A stretch of 64,000 nucleotides of DNA from NCBI RefSeq assembly GCF_023101665.1, contig NZ_CP082161.1, positions 2,480,001 through 2,544,000 of the forward strand, in the 5' to 3' direction. The notes under the pieces are model-generated. The model saw nothing but the letters and a program-made list of their open reading frames with translations. It was not told the DNA's origin and searched no databases. The position numbers were made by a program, and so were the translations under genes. Each line of letters begins with the position of its first letter. Within the stretch, counting starts at the first letter, position 1. Source of the stretch: Bradyrhizobium sp. 195. GTDB lineage: Bacteria > Pseudomonadota > Alphaproteobacteria > Rhizobiales > Xanthobacteraceae. Positions 53,884 through 64,000 of the stretch are shown in pieces.

Positions 53884-54720
53884 TCAATGCGACATCAGCG
53901 TCGGGACCGTCATGGCTTCCAGCATGGCTCGGGTGACGCCGCCGAGAACGCGCTCCTGCAATCGCGAATGGCCGTAACCGCCCATCACCAGGAGATCGAG
54001 GCCCTCGTCTGCCGCCAGCGACAGGATGGTGGGCTGGATGTTGGCGCGCGTCGCCGACAGGCCGATCGTGCGGGTCGACAGTCCGCGCCGGCCGAGATGT
54101 CTTGCCAAACCGCCCGCTGAAGCTTCGTCGGGGGCCGCGTTGGCCTCGCTGATGGTGATGATCACGACCTCATCGGCGCGCGCCAGGAACGGTGCTGCGT
54201 CGTGCACGGCGCGGGCGGCGAGGCGGCTGCCGTCCCAGCAGATGCCGATCCGCCCCGCCTTGAAAACTCCCTGGAAGGTGTAGGGCAGCAACAGCACCGG
54301 GCCGCCCGCCTGGAACAGGATCTCGCGCGGCACGTCGTTGTCGAAGGAGCCTTGCACCGGATCGGGCTGGACCACGACGCTGAGGTCGTGCAGCCGCGCC
54401 ATCTCGCCGAGCGAGCCGGCTGCATCCACCGGGATCCCGCCGAGCGGGCGGCAGGCGGAGGAGATGCCGGCGTTCGCCGCTTCGATTCCGAACACGGCGA
54501 GCGCGGCCTCGGCCCGCTCCAGCGCGCGCTCGCGTTCCAGCTCGAACACGGCGGCCACCGCGGCGCCGCCTTCCATCACGTAAGCCGCGCTGGTTGCGAC
54601 ATAGCCGACCGCGACCGCGTCGAGATGAGCGTTGAACTGTGCCGCGAGCGAAATCGAGCCTTCGATCGCGGAGCGCATGGGACGTTCGGTGGGGATGTGG
54701 ACGAGAATGTCTTTGTACAT
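53884..54720 (-). CDS. Universal stress protein, tandem Usp domains
   Basis: A 278-aa protein with two Usp folds. The N-terminal repeat begins MYKDILVHIPTERPM. The second contains the ATP-binding type motif in LVMGGYGHSRLQERVLGGVT (G-x2-G-x9-G-S/T-like). Start ATG 54720 has GGAGG. A FixK/FNR-like box lies 62-75 bases upstream, which would give oxygen-limited induction, as is common for this family. Confidence 0.88.
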   Translation of the reverse strand: MYKDILVHIPTERPMRSAIEGSISLAAQFNAHLDAVAVGYVATSAAYVMEGGAAVAAVFELERERALERAEAALAVFGIEAANAGISSACRPLGGIPVDAAGSLGEMARLHDLSVVVQPDPVQGSFDNDVPREILFQAGGPVLLLPYTFQGVFKAGRIGICWDGSRLAARAVHDAAPFLARADEVVIITISEANAAPDEASAGGLARHLGRRGLSTRTIGLSATRANIQPTILSLAADEGLDLLVMGGYGHSRLQERVLGGVTRAMLEAMTVPTLMSH

Positions 54721-54781
54721 GGGCCGCCTCCGATGAACATCATCCGGTGGCTGCAGTCTTTCACTGCCGGAAGTACCCGCG

Positions 54782-54795
54782 TTGAGCTGCATCAA
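54782..54795. promoter_or_regulatory. Candidate FixK/FNR box
   Basis: TTGAG-CTGC-ATCAA compares with the consensus TTGAT/C-N4-G/ATCAA; one of ten conserved positions differs. It is centred about 68 bases before the universal stress protein start on the minus strand, where a class II activator site would be reasonable. It also lies about 90-150 bases upstream of degP on the other strand. Confidence 0.45.
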
Positions 54796-54881
54796 ATGCG
54801 CAAGGACGACTTGCCGCGGCCGCACGCTCGCACATTCTTTGCCAAGATTTAATCGGACGGACGGGACGCCGTAAGGTGACG

Positions 54882-54923
54882 ATGTCCATGTTGGATGCAA
54901 GGCGACACTTCCAACATGGACAT
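54882..54923 (+). promoter_or_regulatory. 14-bp perfect hairpin over the degP start region
   Basis: ATGTCCATGTTGGA (54882-54895) pairs with TCCAACATGGACAT (54910-54923) across a 14-base loop. The left arm contains two possible in-frame ATG starts, directly after an AAGGTGA ribosome-binding site. Folding would hide the start codon, so translational control by structure (such as temperature-dependent melting) is possible. Confidence 0.5.
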
Positions 54924-56477
54924 TTCGACATGAACGACCGCGTCAATTCCGACACCTCGACGTCCCGCAAGATCTTGAGGCCGCGCCGGCTCGCGCTGCT
55001 CGGCACCGTGGCCGCGCTCGGCGTGGCCGTGCTGGCGGCTTCTCCCGGCTCTTCGCCGTTCGCTCTGAACTCCTTCATTGCCCCGGCCCAGGCCGCGGAA
55101 TCCGCCACGACGCCGCCGGGCTTCGGTGACCTCGTCAGCAAGGTCAAGCCCGCCGTCATCTCGGTGCGGGTCAAGATCGACCAGGCCAACGACAAGAGCG
55201 CCATGCTGCAACAGAACCGGATGGATTCGGACGAGGAGACGCCGTTCGATCAGTTCTCACGACAGTTCGGCTTCCGTGGCCCGGGCGGCATGAACGGCAT
55301 GCCGCGCCAGCGCCATCAGATGGTCACGGGCGAAGGCTCCGGCTTCTTCATCTCCGCCGACGGCTATGCCGTGACCAACAACCACGTTGTCGACCACGCC
55401 ACCTCGGTGCAGGTGACGATGGATGACGGCACGAGCTACACCGCGAAGGTCGTCGGCACCGATCCGAAGACGGATCTCGCGCTGATCAAGGTCGATGGCA
55501 AGAAGGACTTCCCGTTTGTCACATTCGCCGACCAGAAGCCCCGCGTCGGCGACTGGGTGGTCGCGGTCGGCAATCCCTTCGGCCTCGGCGGCACCGTGAC
55601 TGCCGGCATCGTCTCGGCCAGCGGCCGCGACATCGGCAATGGTCCCTATGACGACTTCATCCAGATCGATGCACCCATCAACAAGGGCAATTCCGGCGGC
55701 CCGGCCTTCGACATGAGCGGCAACGTGATCGGCGTGAACACTGCGATCTTCTCGCCCTCCGGCGGCTCGGTCGGCATCGGCTTCGACATCCCGGCCTCGA
55801 CCGCAAAACTCGTCGTCGCGCAGCTGAAGGACAAGGGCGCGGTCACCCGCGGCTGGCTCGGCGTGCAGGTGCAGCCGGTCACCGCCGAGATCGCCGACAG
55901 CCTCGGGCTGAAGGAGGCGCGCGGCGCCATCGTCGACAGCCCGCAGGACGGCAGCCCGGCGGCCAAGGCCGGCATCGAGGCGAGTGACGTCATCACCGCC
56001 GTCAACGGCACCGCGATCAAGGACTCCCGCGACCTCGCCCGTACCATCGCCACCCTGGCGCCGGGCAGCTCGGTGAAGCTCGACGTCTTCCACAAGGGCG
56101 CCACCAAGACGCTGACGCTCGCACTCGGCGAGCTGCCGAACGAGCGGCAGGCCAAAGGAAATGGCAGCGCTGACGAGGGCAAGGGGCAGCCGAACGACGG
56201 CACACCGCGTCTCGGGCTCGGCCTGGCTCCGGCCGGTGACGTCCAGGGCGCTGGCCAGAAGGGCGTTGTCGTCACCGAAGTCGATCCGCAAGGGCCGGCG
56301 GCGCAGCGCGGCATCCAGACCGGCGACGTCATCCTCAATGTCGGCGGCAAGGCGGTCGCCAATGTCGGCGACGTCCGCTCCGAGCTGGCGCAGGCCAAAT
56401 CGTCCGGCAAGCGCAGCGTGCTGTTGCAGGTCAGAAGCGCGGAGGCGACGAGGTTCGTGGCGGTGCCGCTCGCCTGA
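54882..56477 (+). CDS. DegP/HtrA-type periplasmic serine protease
   Basis: A 531-aa protease/chaperone of the periplasm. After a hydrophobic export segment (LALLGTVAALGVAVLAASPG) comes a trypsin-like domain with catalytic His in TNNHVV, Asp in KTDLALIKV and Ser in GNSGGP. Two PDZ domains follow (about 300-400 and 430-530: VTRGWLGVQVQPVT, VVVTEVDPQGPAAQRG). The start is uncertain: ATG 54882 follows AAGGTGA, but the in-frame ATG at 54930 begins just past the hairpin. It degrades misfolded envelope proteins. Confidence 0.92.
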   Translation: MSMLDARRHFQHGHFDMNDRVNSDTSTSRKILRPRRLALLGTVAALGVAVLAASPGSSPFALNSFIAPAQAAESATTPPGFGDLVSKVKPAVISVRVKIDQANDKSAMLQQNRMDSDEETPFDQFSRQFGFRGPGGMNGMPRQRHQMVTGEGSGFFISADGYAVTNNHVVDHATSVQVTMDDGTSYTAKVVGTDPKTDLALIKVDGKKDFPFVTFADQKPRVGDWVVAVGNPFGLGGTVTAGIVSASGRDIGNGPYDDFIQIDAPINKGNSGGPAFDMSGNVIGVNTAIFSPSGGSVGIGFDIPASTAKLVVAQLKDKGAVTRGWLGVQVQPVTAEIADSLGLKEARGAIVDSPQDGSPAAKAGIEASDVITAVNGTAIKDSRDLARTIATLAPGSSVKLDVFHKGATKTLTLALGELPNERQAKGNGSADEGKGQPNDGTPRLGLGLAPAGDVQGAGQKGVVVTEVDPQGPAAQRGIQTGDVILNVGGKAVANVGDVRSELAQAKSSGKRSVLLQVRSAEATRFVAVPLA

Positions 56478-56505
56478 GGCGAATATCGATCAGCCAAAAC
56501 TCAAA

Positions 56506-56529
56506 CAAGGCGGCCCTCGGGCCGCCTTG
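56506..56529 (+). terminator. Hairpin terminator after degP
   Basis: A perfect 10-bp stem CAAGGCGGCC / GGCCGCCTTG with a 4-base loop lies 29 bases after the protease stop, followed by a T-containing stretch (TCCGTTTGCCTT). The U-tract is weak, so termination may be partial. Confidence 0.65.
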
Positions 56530-56754
56530 TCCGTTTGCCTTCAGAGTCCCGGGAGGGGGTCATCGATAACATTCTCGTTAACGGCAGGGATGATGACCGG
56601 GTTCGTCCGAAAAAGCCGTGTTCGCTCATCACAGTCGGAGTAGCTCGGGTCTGCCGCGGCAACGACGCCGCCAACACGGGTTGCAAGCGTGGAACTTCGA
56701 ACTTGCCGCCGTTTTGTGGAACTGGCCGGTGGTTCGCATTTGATCGGTGCCGAC

Positions 56755-57117
56755 ATGGATCGATTGAAGCTCTCGCTGAGGGGGGCGCTGCTCGCGGCGC
56801 CGTTCGTGCTTTGGGGCGGAAACGCGCTCGGTCGTGATGACGGCCGCTACGCGGACTCACCCCTCAAGCCATGGTTCGACAGCCTGCGCAGCCACCTCGG
56901 CCCGTGCTGCTCGGACGCAGATGGTTTTGCCGTCGCCGATCCCGATTGGGAGTCGCACAACGGGCATTATCGCGTGCGTCTCGACGGGGAGTGGATCGAA
57001 GTGCCTGATGAAGCCGTCATCACCGAGCCGAACCGCGCCGGCCGCACCATGGTGTGGCCGGTGAAGACAGCCTTTGGGGTCTCGATCCGCTGCTTCATGC
57101 CGGGCAGCATGATCTGA
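56755..57117 (+). CDS. 120-aa exported hypothetical protein
   Basis: An N-terminal signal segment (LSLRGALLAAPFVLWGGNA) is followed by a small conserved domain: SPLKPWFDSLRSHLGPCCSD, DWESHNGHYRVRLDGEWIEV and RTMVWP-RCFMPGSM. Three cysteines (CC and C) could form a disulfide or bind metal. I recall similar small periplasmic proteins in Bradyrhizobium but no function. The 277-bp gap before it holds the degP terminator and no other gene. Confidence 0.7.
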   Translation: MDRLKLSLRGALLAAPFVLWGGNALGRDDGRYADSPLKPWFDSLRSHLGPCCSDADGFAVADPDWESHNGHYRVRLDGEWIEVPDEAVITEPNRAGRTMVWPVKTAFGVSIRCFMPGSMI

Positions 57118-57129
57118 GACAGGTCGGCG

Positions 57130-57420
57130 TCAACGCTTGCTGGATTTGCGCTTCGACGATTTCTTGGTTGTCTTCTTGGTGGTCTTCTTCGTCGTCCTCT
57201 TCTTGGACGCTTTCTTCTTCGATGCCTTCTTCGGGACCTTCTTGCCCTTCTTGCGCGCCTTCGACAGTCCGATCGCGATCGCCTGCTTGCGACTCTTCAC
57301 GCGTCCGCCACGGCCCTTGCGACCGCTCTTTGCCGTGCCCTTCTTGTAGCGTCGCATCTCGCTTTCGACATCGCTGCCGGAGCTGCGTGAGTAGCGACGT
57401 TTCTTTGCCTTGCGTGCCAT
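57130..57420 (-). CDS. DUF6496-like lysine-rich (histone H1-like) protein
   Basis: A 96-aa very basic protein. GRGGRVKSRKQAIAIGLSKA matches the DUF6496 core. The C-terminal third is a KK/TT/SS-rich tail (KKTTKKTTKKSSKRKSSKR) like histone H1 or eukaryotic HMG tails. It probably binds nucleic acid. The start at 57420 excludes an upstream extension. An EcfG-like promoter lies 25 bases upstream. Confidence 0.75.
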   Translation of the reverse strand: MARKAKKRRYSRSSGSDVESEMRRYKKGTAKSGRKGRGGRVKSRKQAIAIGLSKARKKGKKVPKKASKKKASKKRTTKKTTKKTTKKSSKRKSSKR

Positions 57421-57444
57421 GCATGTTCTCCCTTGGCCGAGGAG

Positions 57445-57469
57445 AACCATTCGACCCAGGCATGGTTCC
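57445..57469 (-). promoter_or_regulatory. Candidate EcfG-type promoter (GGAAC-N16-GGTT)
   Basis: On the minus strand, GGAAC is at 57465-57469 and GGTT at 57445-57448, 16 bases apart, one mismatch from GGAAC-N16/17-CGTT. It reads into the lysine-rich protein gene. Confidence 0.45.
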
Positions 57470-57507
57470 GAAAGCGAGCATCTGACGTTCCAGATGCGCG
57501 ACGCAGC

Positions 57508-57702
57508 CTAGAAGGAATTCGCCAGGTCGATCTCCGCTTCCAGCACCTGGATGCGACGTGCGGCCTCGGTGAAGGACAGATCGCGCGCAAATTGTGCGGG
57601 CTGACAAGCCTCATCGCTTAGCCGTTTCAGCCTTAGCCCCTGCGCCCGGGTCATCTGCTCGGTGAGGAAGACCCTGGCGTCGTATTTACCTTGAACCTGC
57701 AT
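57508..57702 (-). CDS. DUF3072-like small protein
   Basis: A 64-aa protein: LTEQMTRAQGLRLKRLSDEA and DLSFTEAARRIQVLEAEIDL fit the DUF3072 pattern (MT-xxQ-xx-L-xx-L-xxEA...T-xEA-xx-I). It is divergent from the 91-aa gene at 57764. Function unknown. Confidence 0.65.
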   Translation of the reverse strand: MQVQGKYDARVFLTEQMTRAQGLRLKRLSDEACQPAQFARDLSFTEAARRIQVLEAEIDLANSF

Positions 57703-57763
57703 CTGGCTTCTCCGTCCTGAAATCCTGACTTGACTATATGTTCTTATTTTGTTCTAACAAGCC

Positions 57764-58039
57764 ATGGACAACAGAATTAATGAAATTCGGCCTAAAATCA
57801 GCATCTTGAGGCTGGAAATGGCCGACGTCGAGGCCGCCGTGCGCGATCGCATCAACGGTGATCGCGATTGCAGCCAGCAGGCCCTGGCGCAAATGGATTT
57901 GCGCCGGAGGATCAATCTGCTGGTCGGCGAATGGAAGGCTGCCGGAGGCAGTGACGTGCTGCCTGACGTTCGCGACCGGATGCGCCGTCGTTCGCTAAAG
58001 ACAGTCGGCAATCCCGCGCGCACGAACACGCGGCGCTGA
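57764..58039 (+). CDS. 91-aa hypothetical protein
   Basis: A charged, mostly helical protein (NEIRPKISILRLEMADVEAA, ALAQMDLRRRINLLVGEWKA) with a basic tail. It is followed 18 bases later by a 69-aa gene with related helical style (AEILELGSAIRQLQRAG), so they may be partners. A TTGACT box and A/T-rich DNA lie just upstream. Not recognised. Confidence 0.6.
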   Translation: MDNRINEIRPKISILRLEMADVEAAVRDRINGDRDCSQQALAQMDLRRRINLLVGEWKAAGGSDVLPDVRDRMRRRSLKTVGNPARTNTRR

Positions 58040-58057
58040 AATCTTTGAGGGGGCGCC

Positions 58058-58267
58058 ATGGAGGAAGACCCGGACACTTACCGGATCTTGAGGTTGCGCG
58101 CCGAGATTCTCGAATTGGGCTCTGCCATCCGGCAATTGCAGCGCGCGGGTCTCGATGATGCTGCGGCCCAACTTCTGATCGGACGCAAGCGCGCGCAGCT
58201 CGAGCATCTCGTGAAGGCGAATTCTGTGAGCCCCGGGCTCAACCTCCAAGCGCGCCGGCCGCAATGA
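58058..58267 (+). CDS. 69-aa hypothetical protein
   Basis: Helical protein (YRILRLRAEILELGSAIRQL, LLIGRKRAQLEHLVKAN). GAGGGGG precedes ATG 58058. It is the second gene of the pair with 57764 and ends before a strong bidirectional terminator. Not recognised. Confidence 0.6.
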   Translation: MEEDPDTYRILRLRAEILELGSAIRQLQRAGLDDAAAQLLIGRKRAQLEHLVKANSVSPGLNLQARRPQ

Positions 58268-58325
58268 GCTGACGCGGGCGCTCGCCGATACGGCGCGCGA
58301 TTTGCCGATCGATCATCGAGACGAA

Positions 58326-58353
58326 AAAAGCCCCGCGCCGCCGCGGGGCTTTT
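58326..58353. terminator. Strong bidirectional terminator
   Basis: A perfect 12-bp stem AAAAGCCCCGCG / CGCGGGGCTTTT with a 4-base loop. A-tract and T-tract make it a Rho-independent terminator for both the plus-strand 69-aa gene and the convergent 82-aa gene. Confidence 0.88.
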
Positions 58354-58374
58354 GTCTGAGATGGGCGCCCGAGC

Positions 58375-58623
58375 TTACTTGGTGTTGCTCATGCCCTTGC
58401 TGCTCTTGTTCGTCATGGTGCCGCCCTGGTCCGATCCGGGACCGGAGCCACCCTGGCCGGAAGGATCCGCGCCCTTCGATGACTTGGTGTTGGCGCCGGT
58501 GGTCTGCGATGACGACATCGAGGATCCGTGTTTCGCCTTGTGCGATTTGGCCTGCGCGGCGAGCGGTGCAGCGGCGAGACCGGTTGCCAACATCACGGTG
58601 AGAGCGAGCTTGGTCGTTGTCAT
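58375..58623 (-). CDS. 82-aa exported S/G/K-rich protein
   Basis: A signal peptide (TKLALTVMLATGLAAAPLAA, cut near AQA) precedes a low-complexity mature region rich in Ser, Gly, Thr and Lys (SSMSSSQTTGANTKSSKGAD). It should be a small disordered periplasmic protein. An EcfG-like promoter lies 38 bases upstream of the start. Function unknown. Confidence 0.65.
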   Translation of the reverse strand: MTTTKLALTVMLATGLAAAPLAAQAKSHKAKHGSSMSSSQTTGANTKSSKGADPSGQGGSGPGSDQGGTMTNKSSKGMSNTK

Positions 58624-58660
58624 GTGAGGAACTCCCTGAGTTAAATTGACGCAGGCAGCC

Positions 58661-58685
58661 AACCGCCATTTATCGCAGGAGTTCC
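58661..58685 (-). promoter_or_regulatory. Candidate EcfG-type promoter (GGAAC-N16-GGTT)
   Basis: On the minus strand, GGAAC is at 58681-58685 and GGTT at 58661-58664, 16 bases apart. It has the same one-base deviation as the site at 57445. It reads into the 82-aa exported protein gene. Confidence 0.45.
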
Positions 58686-58717
58686 CAACAAAGCATCTGC
58701 CCCGCTTGACGCACGCT

Positions 58718-58975
58718 TCAAGATTGCTTGTCCTCTGCGAGGATGAACACCACGCCGGTGAGGGTCGCGCCGATCGCGAACGTCGTCACCAATGTAAAGG
58801 CAAAAACGATCGCGGCCTGGCTTCCACCGTGATTGAGCAGGTTGGCGACGGCGGGATTGCACAGGATCAGCGCGAGACTGAAGGTGAGGCCGAGGGCCGC
58901 GCCCATCATCGCATGCGTCATCAGCTTGATGAGGCCGGCAGGAGAGACCAGGTCCGACGACTTTTTTGCGCGCAT
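58718..58975 (-). CDS. 85-aa two-span membrane protein
   Basis: After a basic start (MRAKKSSDL), two hydrophobic segments (MGAALGLTFSLALILCNPAV and IVFAFTLVTTFAIGATLTGV) indicate a small inner-membrane protein. A perfect EcfG-type promoter lies 27 bases upstream of the start, so it belongs to the general stress response. Start at 58975 chosen for this and for charge distribution. Confidence 0.7.
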   Translation of the reverse strand: MRAKKSSDLVSPAGLIKLMTHAMMGAALGLTFSLALILCNPAVANLLNHGGSQAAIVFAFTLVTTFAIGATLTGVVFILAEDKQS

Positions 58976-59001
58976 GGGACTGCATCCCGATTTGGCATGC
59001 A

Positions 59002-59026
59002 AACGCGGGCCATAGTCGCCGGTTCC
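59002..59026 (-). promoter_or_regulatory. EcfG-type promoter (GGAAC-N16-CGTT)
   Basis: On the minus strand, -35 GGAAC is at 59022-59026 and -10 CGTT at 59002-59005, exactly 16 bases apart, a full consensus match. It reads into the 85-aa membrane protein gene. Confidence 0.68.
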
Positions 59027-59115
59027 AAATAAATGAAGGAATTGTCATCACCGGCTTCATCCGACGTTCATGCCGGCCTTGCGAGGATGAGCGCCATCAA
59101 AACGGGACATTCGAT

Positions 59116-59337
59116 ATGGGTAAGGTAGTCTTTCTTTACCGCTCACTGGCCTATCGCAACGCCGCCGCGGACATTCTGCGCAAAGCGCGCAAGCTGCCGC
59201 GGGGCGCGGAGCGAAGCGCGGCTCGCCGCTATGCCAGGGCGCTACGCGATCTCGCCCGAACGGAGGCCTGGCTCGAAGGCCGGGTCGCGCGCGAACCGCG
59301 GATGGCGCAGCGTATGACGAGCGCGGCGTCCGGCTAG
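59116..59337 (+). CDS. 73-aa basic hypothetical protein
   Basis: Helical, Arg/Ala-rich (NAAADILRKARKLPRGAERS, ARALRDLARTEAWLEGR). Basic composition suggests nucleic acid or protein binding. ATG 59116 follows GGGAC, a weak site. Not recognised. Confidence 0.6.
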   Translation: MGKVVFLYRSLAYRNAAADILRKARKLPRGAERSAARRYARALRDLARTEAWLEGRVAREPRMAQRMTSAASG

Positions 59338-59441
59338 AGCCTTTGTCATCCAGATTGAATCGAAACGGAAGCTCTCGATTCTCGTCTTGACGCGTTTTCT
59401 CGACGCGAAACAGTCTTCACTTCGCTGCAAAACGCTCTAAC
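59336..59441. repeat. Dispersed repeat (GACGCGTTTTCT...AAAACGCTCT type)
   Basis: It contains GAGCC-TTTGTCATCCAGATTGAATC at the left and TTGACGCGTTTTCTCGACGCG plus CTGCAAAACGCTCTAA at the right. From memory this type is common in Bradyrhizobium between genes. It lies between the convergent 73-aa gene and HWE kinase gene. Confidence 0.65.
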
Positions 59442-60927
59442 CGGATGCGCGCTGCAATTCGGCGGAGCTGGCCTCGTCGAATTTGCTGGATGCGGTTGTC
59501 GCCGCCGTCTTGCGTGTCAACGGCACCTCCAGACGGCACAAAAGGCCCTCGGCTCGCCAATCGAACAGCGCCTGTCCACCGAGCTGGGACTCGACGCTCG
59601 CGAGCAGGCTTCGGGTGCCGAAGCCGCGAGATTTCGGAGTCATGACGAGCGGACCGCCGGATTCCTCCCAGCTCAGCGTAAGCACTTGATCCTCGACCTG
59701 CCAGCCGATCGTGAGCCGTCCCGATCTGGTCGAGAGGGCGCCATACTTGGCTGAGTTGGTGAAGAGCTCGTGCAGCGCGAGCGCCAGCGTCTGGGCCGTC
59801 GCCGGCACCAACTGGACCTCCGGACCCGCCAATATGATCTGGCCACCGAGCGAATAGGGCGCAAGCTCCTCGTCGATCAGCCTGGAGAGCTCGGCGCCCT
59901 GCCAGCTCGACAGCGACAGGATGGTGTGCACGCGCGCCAGCGCATTGATCCGTCCCTCGACGGCGTTGACATAGTCCTTGACCTCGTCGGCACGGGTGAG
60001 GCGCACGATCGACTGCGCCAGCGCCAACGCATTCTTGGCGCGATGATCGACTTCCCGCGCCAGCAGATTCTGCCGTTCCTCGGCACGTTTGCGTTCGGTG
60101 ATGTCCACGGTGACGCCGCTCACGCGCACGACGCGACTGCTATCGTCCACGGTTGCTGCCGCCGTGCCGACGCACCAGCGCACTTCGCCGTCGGGCCTGA
60201 TAATGCGGAACTCGGTCTCGTAGGCGCGCGCGCCCTTGTTGAATTCGGCGATCGCCTTGCGCAACTGATCGACGTCGTCGGGATGTAACAGCGCCTGAAC
60301 GTTGGCCGGGTTGACCTCGAAGCTCTCGGGGCTGACGCCAAAGATGCGATACTGCCCATCGTCCCACATCCAGTCGCCGCTGATCCAGTCCCAATCCCAG
60401 GAACCCATCTTGCCGGCGGCGATCGCCATGCTGCGCCGCTGCTCGCTCTCGCGCAGCCTCGCGGTTGAGTTCTCCAATTCCGCGGTGCGCGCGCGGACGC
60501 GATCCTCGAGCTCCTGGTTCAGACGTTCGAGCTCGCGGGTCTTGCGGTAGAGCTCGGCAAACACCTTGATCTTGGCGCGCAGCACCTCCGGCACGACCGG
60601 TACCGGCACGTAGTCGACCGCGCCCATCTCGTAGCCGCGCAACCGGTCGATGTCGCTGACCTGGATGGCGGAGATGAAGATCATCGCGGTCTTCTGGAAG
60701 CGGGGATGCTCGCGGATCATTGCGGCGAGCTCGAAGCCGTCGAGCTCGGGCATGCAGACGTCGACCAGGATCACCGCGATCTCGGTCTTGAGCAGCAGCT
60801 CCAGCGCCTCGCGTCCGGACGAGGCGATCACGAGGTTCTCGCCGAGCTCCTTCAGGATCACCTCATAGGCGAGCAGCTTGGCCGGCTGGTCGTCGACGAG
60901 CAGGATGTTGACCTTTTCGTGGTCCAT
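59437..60927 (-). CDS. Receiver-PAS-HWE histidine kinase
   Basis: A 496-aa soluble protein. Residues about 5-125 are a receiver domain ([20 protein letters not shown], phospho-Asp in [20 protein letters not shown]). A coiled linker, then a PAS domain (about 205-320) and an HWE kinase follow: phospho-His in [18 protein letters not shown]-box [16 protein letters not shown] and [10 protein letters not shown]. It starts 13 bases after the hybrid kinase stop, so the two form a phosphorelay operon. Confidence 0.9.
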   Translation of the reverse strand: MDHEKVNILLVDDQPAKLLAYEVILKELGENLVIASSGREALELLLKTEIAVILVDVCMPELDGFELAAMIREHPRFQKTAMIFISAIQVSDIDRLRGYEMGAVDYVPVPVVPEVLRAKIKVFAELYRKTRELERLNQELEDRVRARTAELENSTARLRESEQRRSMAIAAGKMGSWDWDWISGDWMWDDGQYRIFGVSPESFEVNPANVQALLHPDDVDQLRKAIAEFNKGARAYETEFRIIRPDGEVRWCVGTAAATVDDSSRVVRVSGVTVDITERKRAEERQNLLAREVDHRAKNALALAQSIVRLTRADEVKDYVNAVEGRINALARVHTILSLSSWQGAELSRLIDEELAPYSLGGQIILAGPEVQLVPATAQTLALALHELFTNSAKYGALSTRSGRLTIGWQVEDQVLTLSWEESGGPLVMTPKSRGFGTRSLLASVESQLGGQALFDWRAEGLLCRLEVPLTRKTAATTASSKFDEASSAELQRASG

Positions 60928-60940
60928 TCGCGGGCCCAAC

Positions 60941-64000
<3,060 letters not shown>

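Noticed and set aside
56691..56713. GGAAC...CGTT upstream of the 120-aa exported protein
   Set aside because: The spacing is 14 bases, outside the 16-17 required for EcfG promoters.

Overview
The window reads as chromosome of a Bradyrhizobium-like alphaproteobacterium. The evidence is high GC, a CbbR-controlled Calvin-cycle operon with red-type (form IC) RuBisCO and CbbX, GGAAC-N16/17-CGTT promoters of the EcfG general stress sigma factor, and many dispersed palindromic repeats of the kind that fill gaps in Bradyrhizobium genomes. No phage, insertion sequence or CRISPR array was seen.

Layout. 1-5.8 kb: a branched-chain amino-acid-type ABC transporter (end of the binding protein, LivG, LivF, LivH, LivM) that runs with overlapping frames into a polyphosphate kinase 2 and a patatin-like lipase. 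6-13.3 kb: secreted metallo-beta-lactamase-fold hydrolase, large MscS-type channel, a graveyard of fused gene fragments (ispG, ABC permease, frameshifted TctC binding protein) and malic enzyme. 13.6-21.6 kb: a BlaI-type repressor with a BlaR1-like M56 metalloprotease whose sensor region carries a VHL-beta-like domain, then a DUF1800/DUF1501 pair, a 51-aa ORF, a Tat-exported beta-lactamase-fold hydrolase and an RlpA lipoprotein. 21.6-31.8 kb: small proteins, NUDIX hydrolases, SOS-associated peptidase, CoA-transferase, a GrdB-like protein, GNAT acetyltransferase, FAD-linked dehydrogenase and Sua5. 31.8-34.1 kb: tRNA-Pro(CGG), broken gene pieces and an orphan histidine kinase with more A/T-ending codons, probably acquired. 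34.1-38.5 kb: small genes, a D-carbamoylase-like amidohydrolase, and 1.3 kb of stacked non-coding repeats including a roughly 600-bp structured element. 38.5-41.3 kb: nucleotide-sugar modification genes. 41.5-51.4 kb: cbbR and the cbbFPTALSXE operon. 51.6-59.3 kb: a frameshifted GGDEF-EAL protein, universal stress protein, DegP-type protease and many small, probably stress-induced genes. 59.4-64 kb: a response-regulator/HWE kinase and a giant HAMP-GAF hybrid kinase that runs off the window.

How parts work together. The cbb genes form a full carbon-fixation module: FBPase, phosphoribulokinase, transketolase, aldolase, both RuBisCO subunits, its activase and ribulose-phosphate epimerase. The blaI/M56 pair and the DUF1800/DUF1501 operon share an operator-like sequence, GCKAC-N5-GTAGC-R-TTACA, at the same distance from their start codons. 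This suggests one envelope-sensing regulon and is the best candidate here for an undescribed system. EcfG-type promoters in front of five small genes (21.9, 22.4, 57.4, 58.6 and 59.0 kb) tie much of the unknown small-protein content to the general stress response. All assignments are from reading the sequence; no database search was run.
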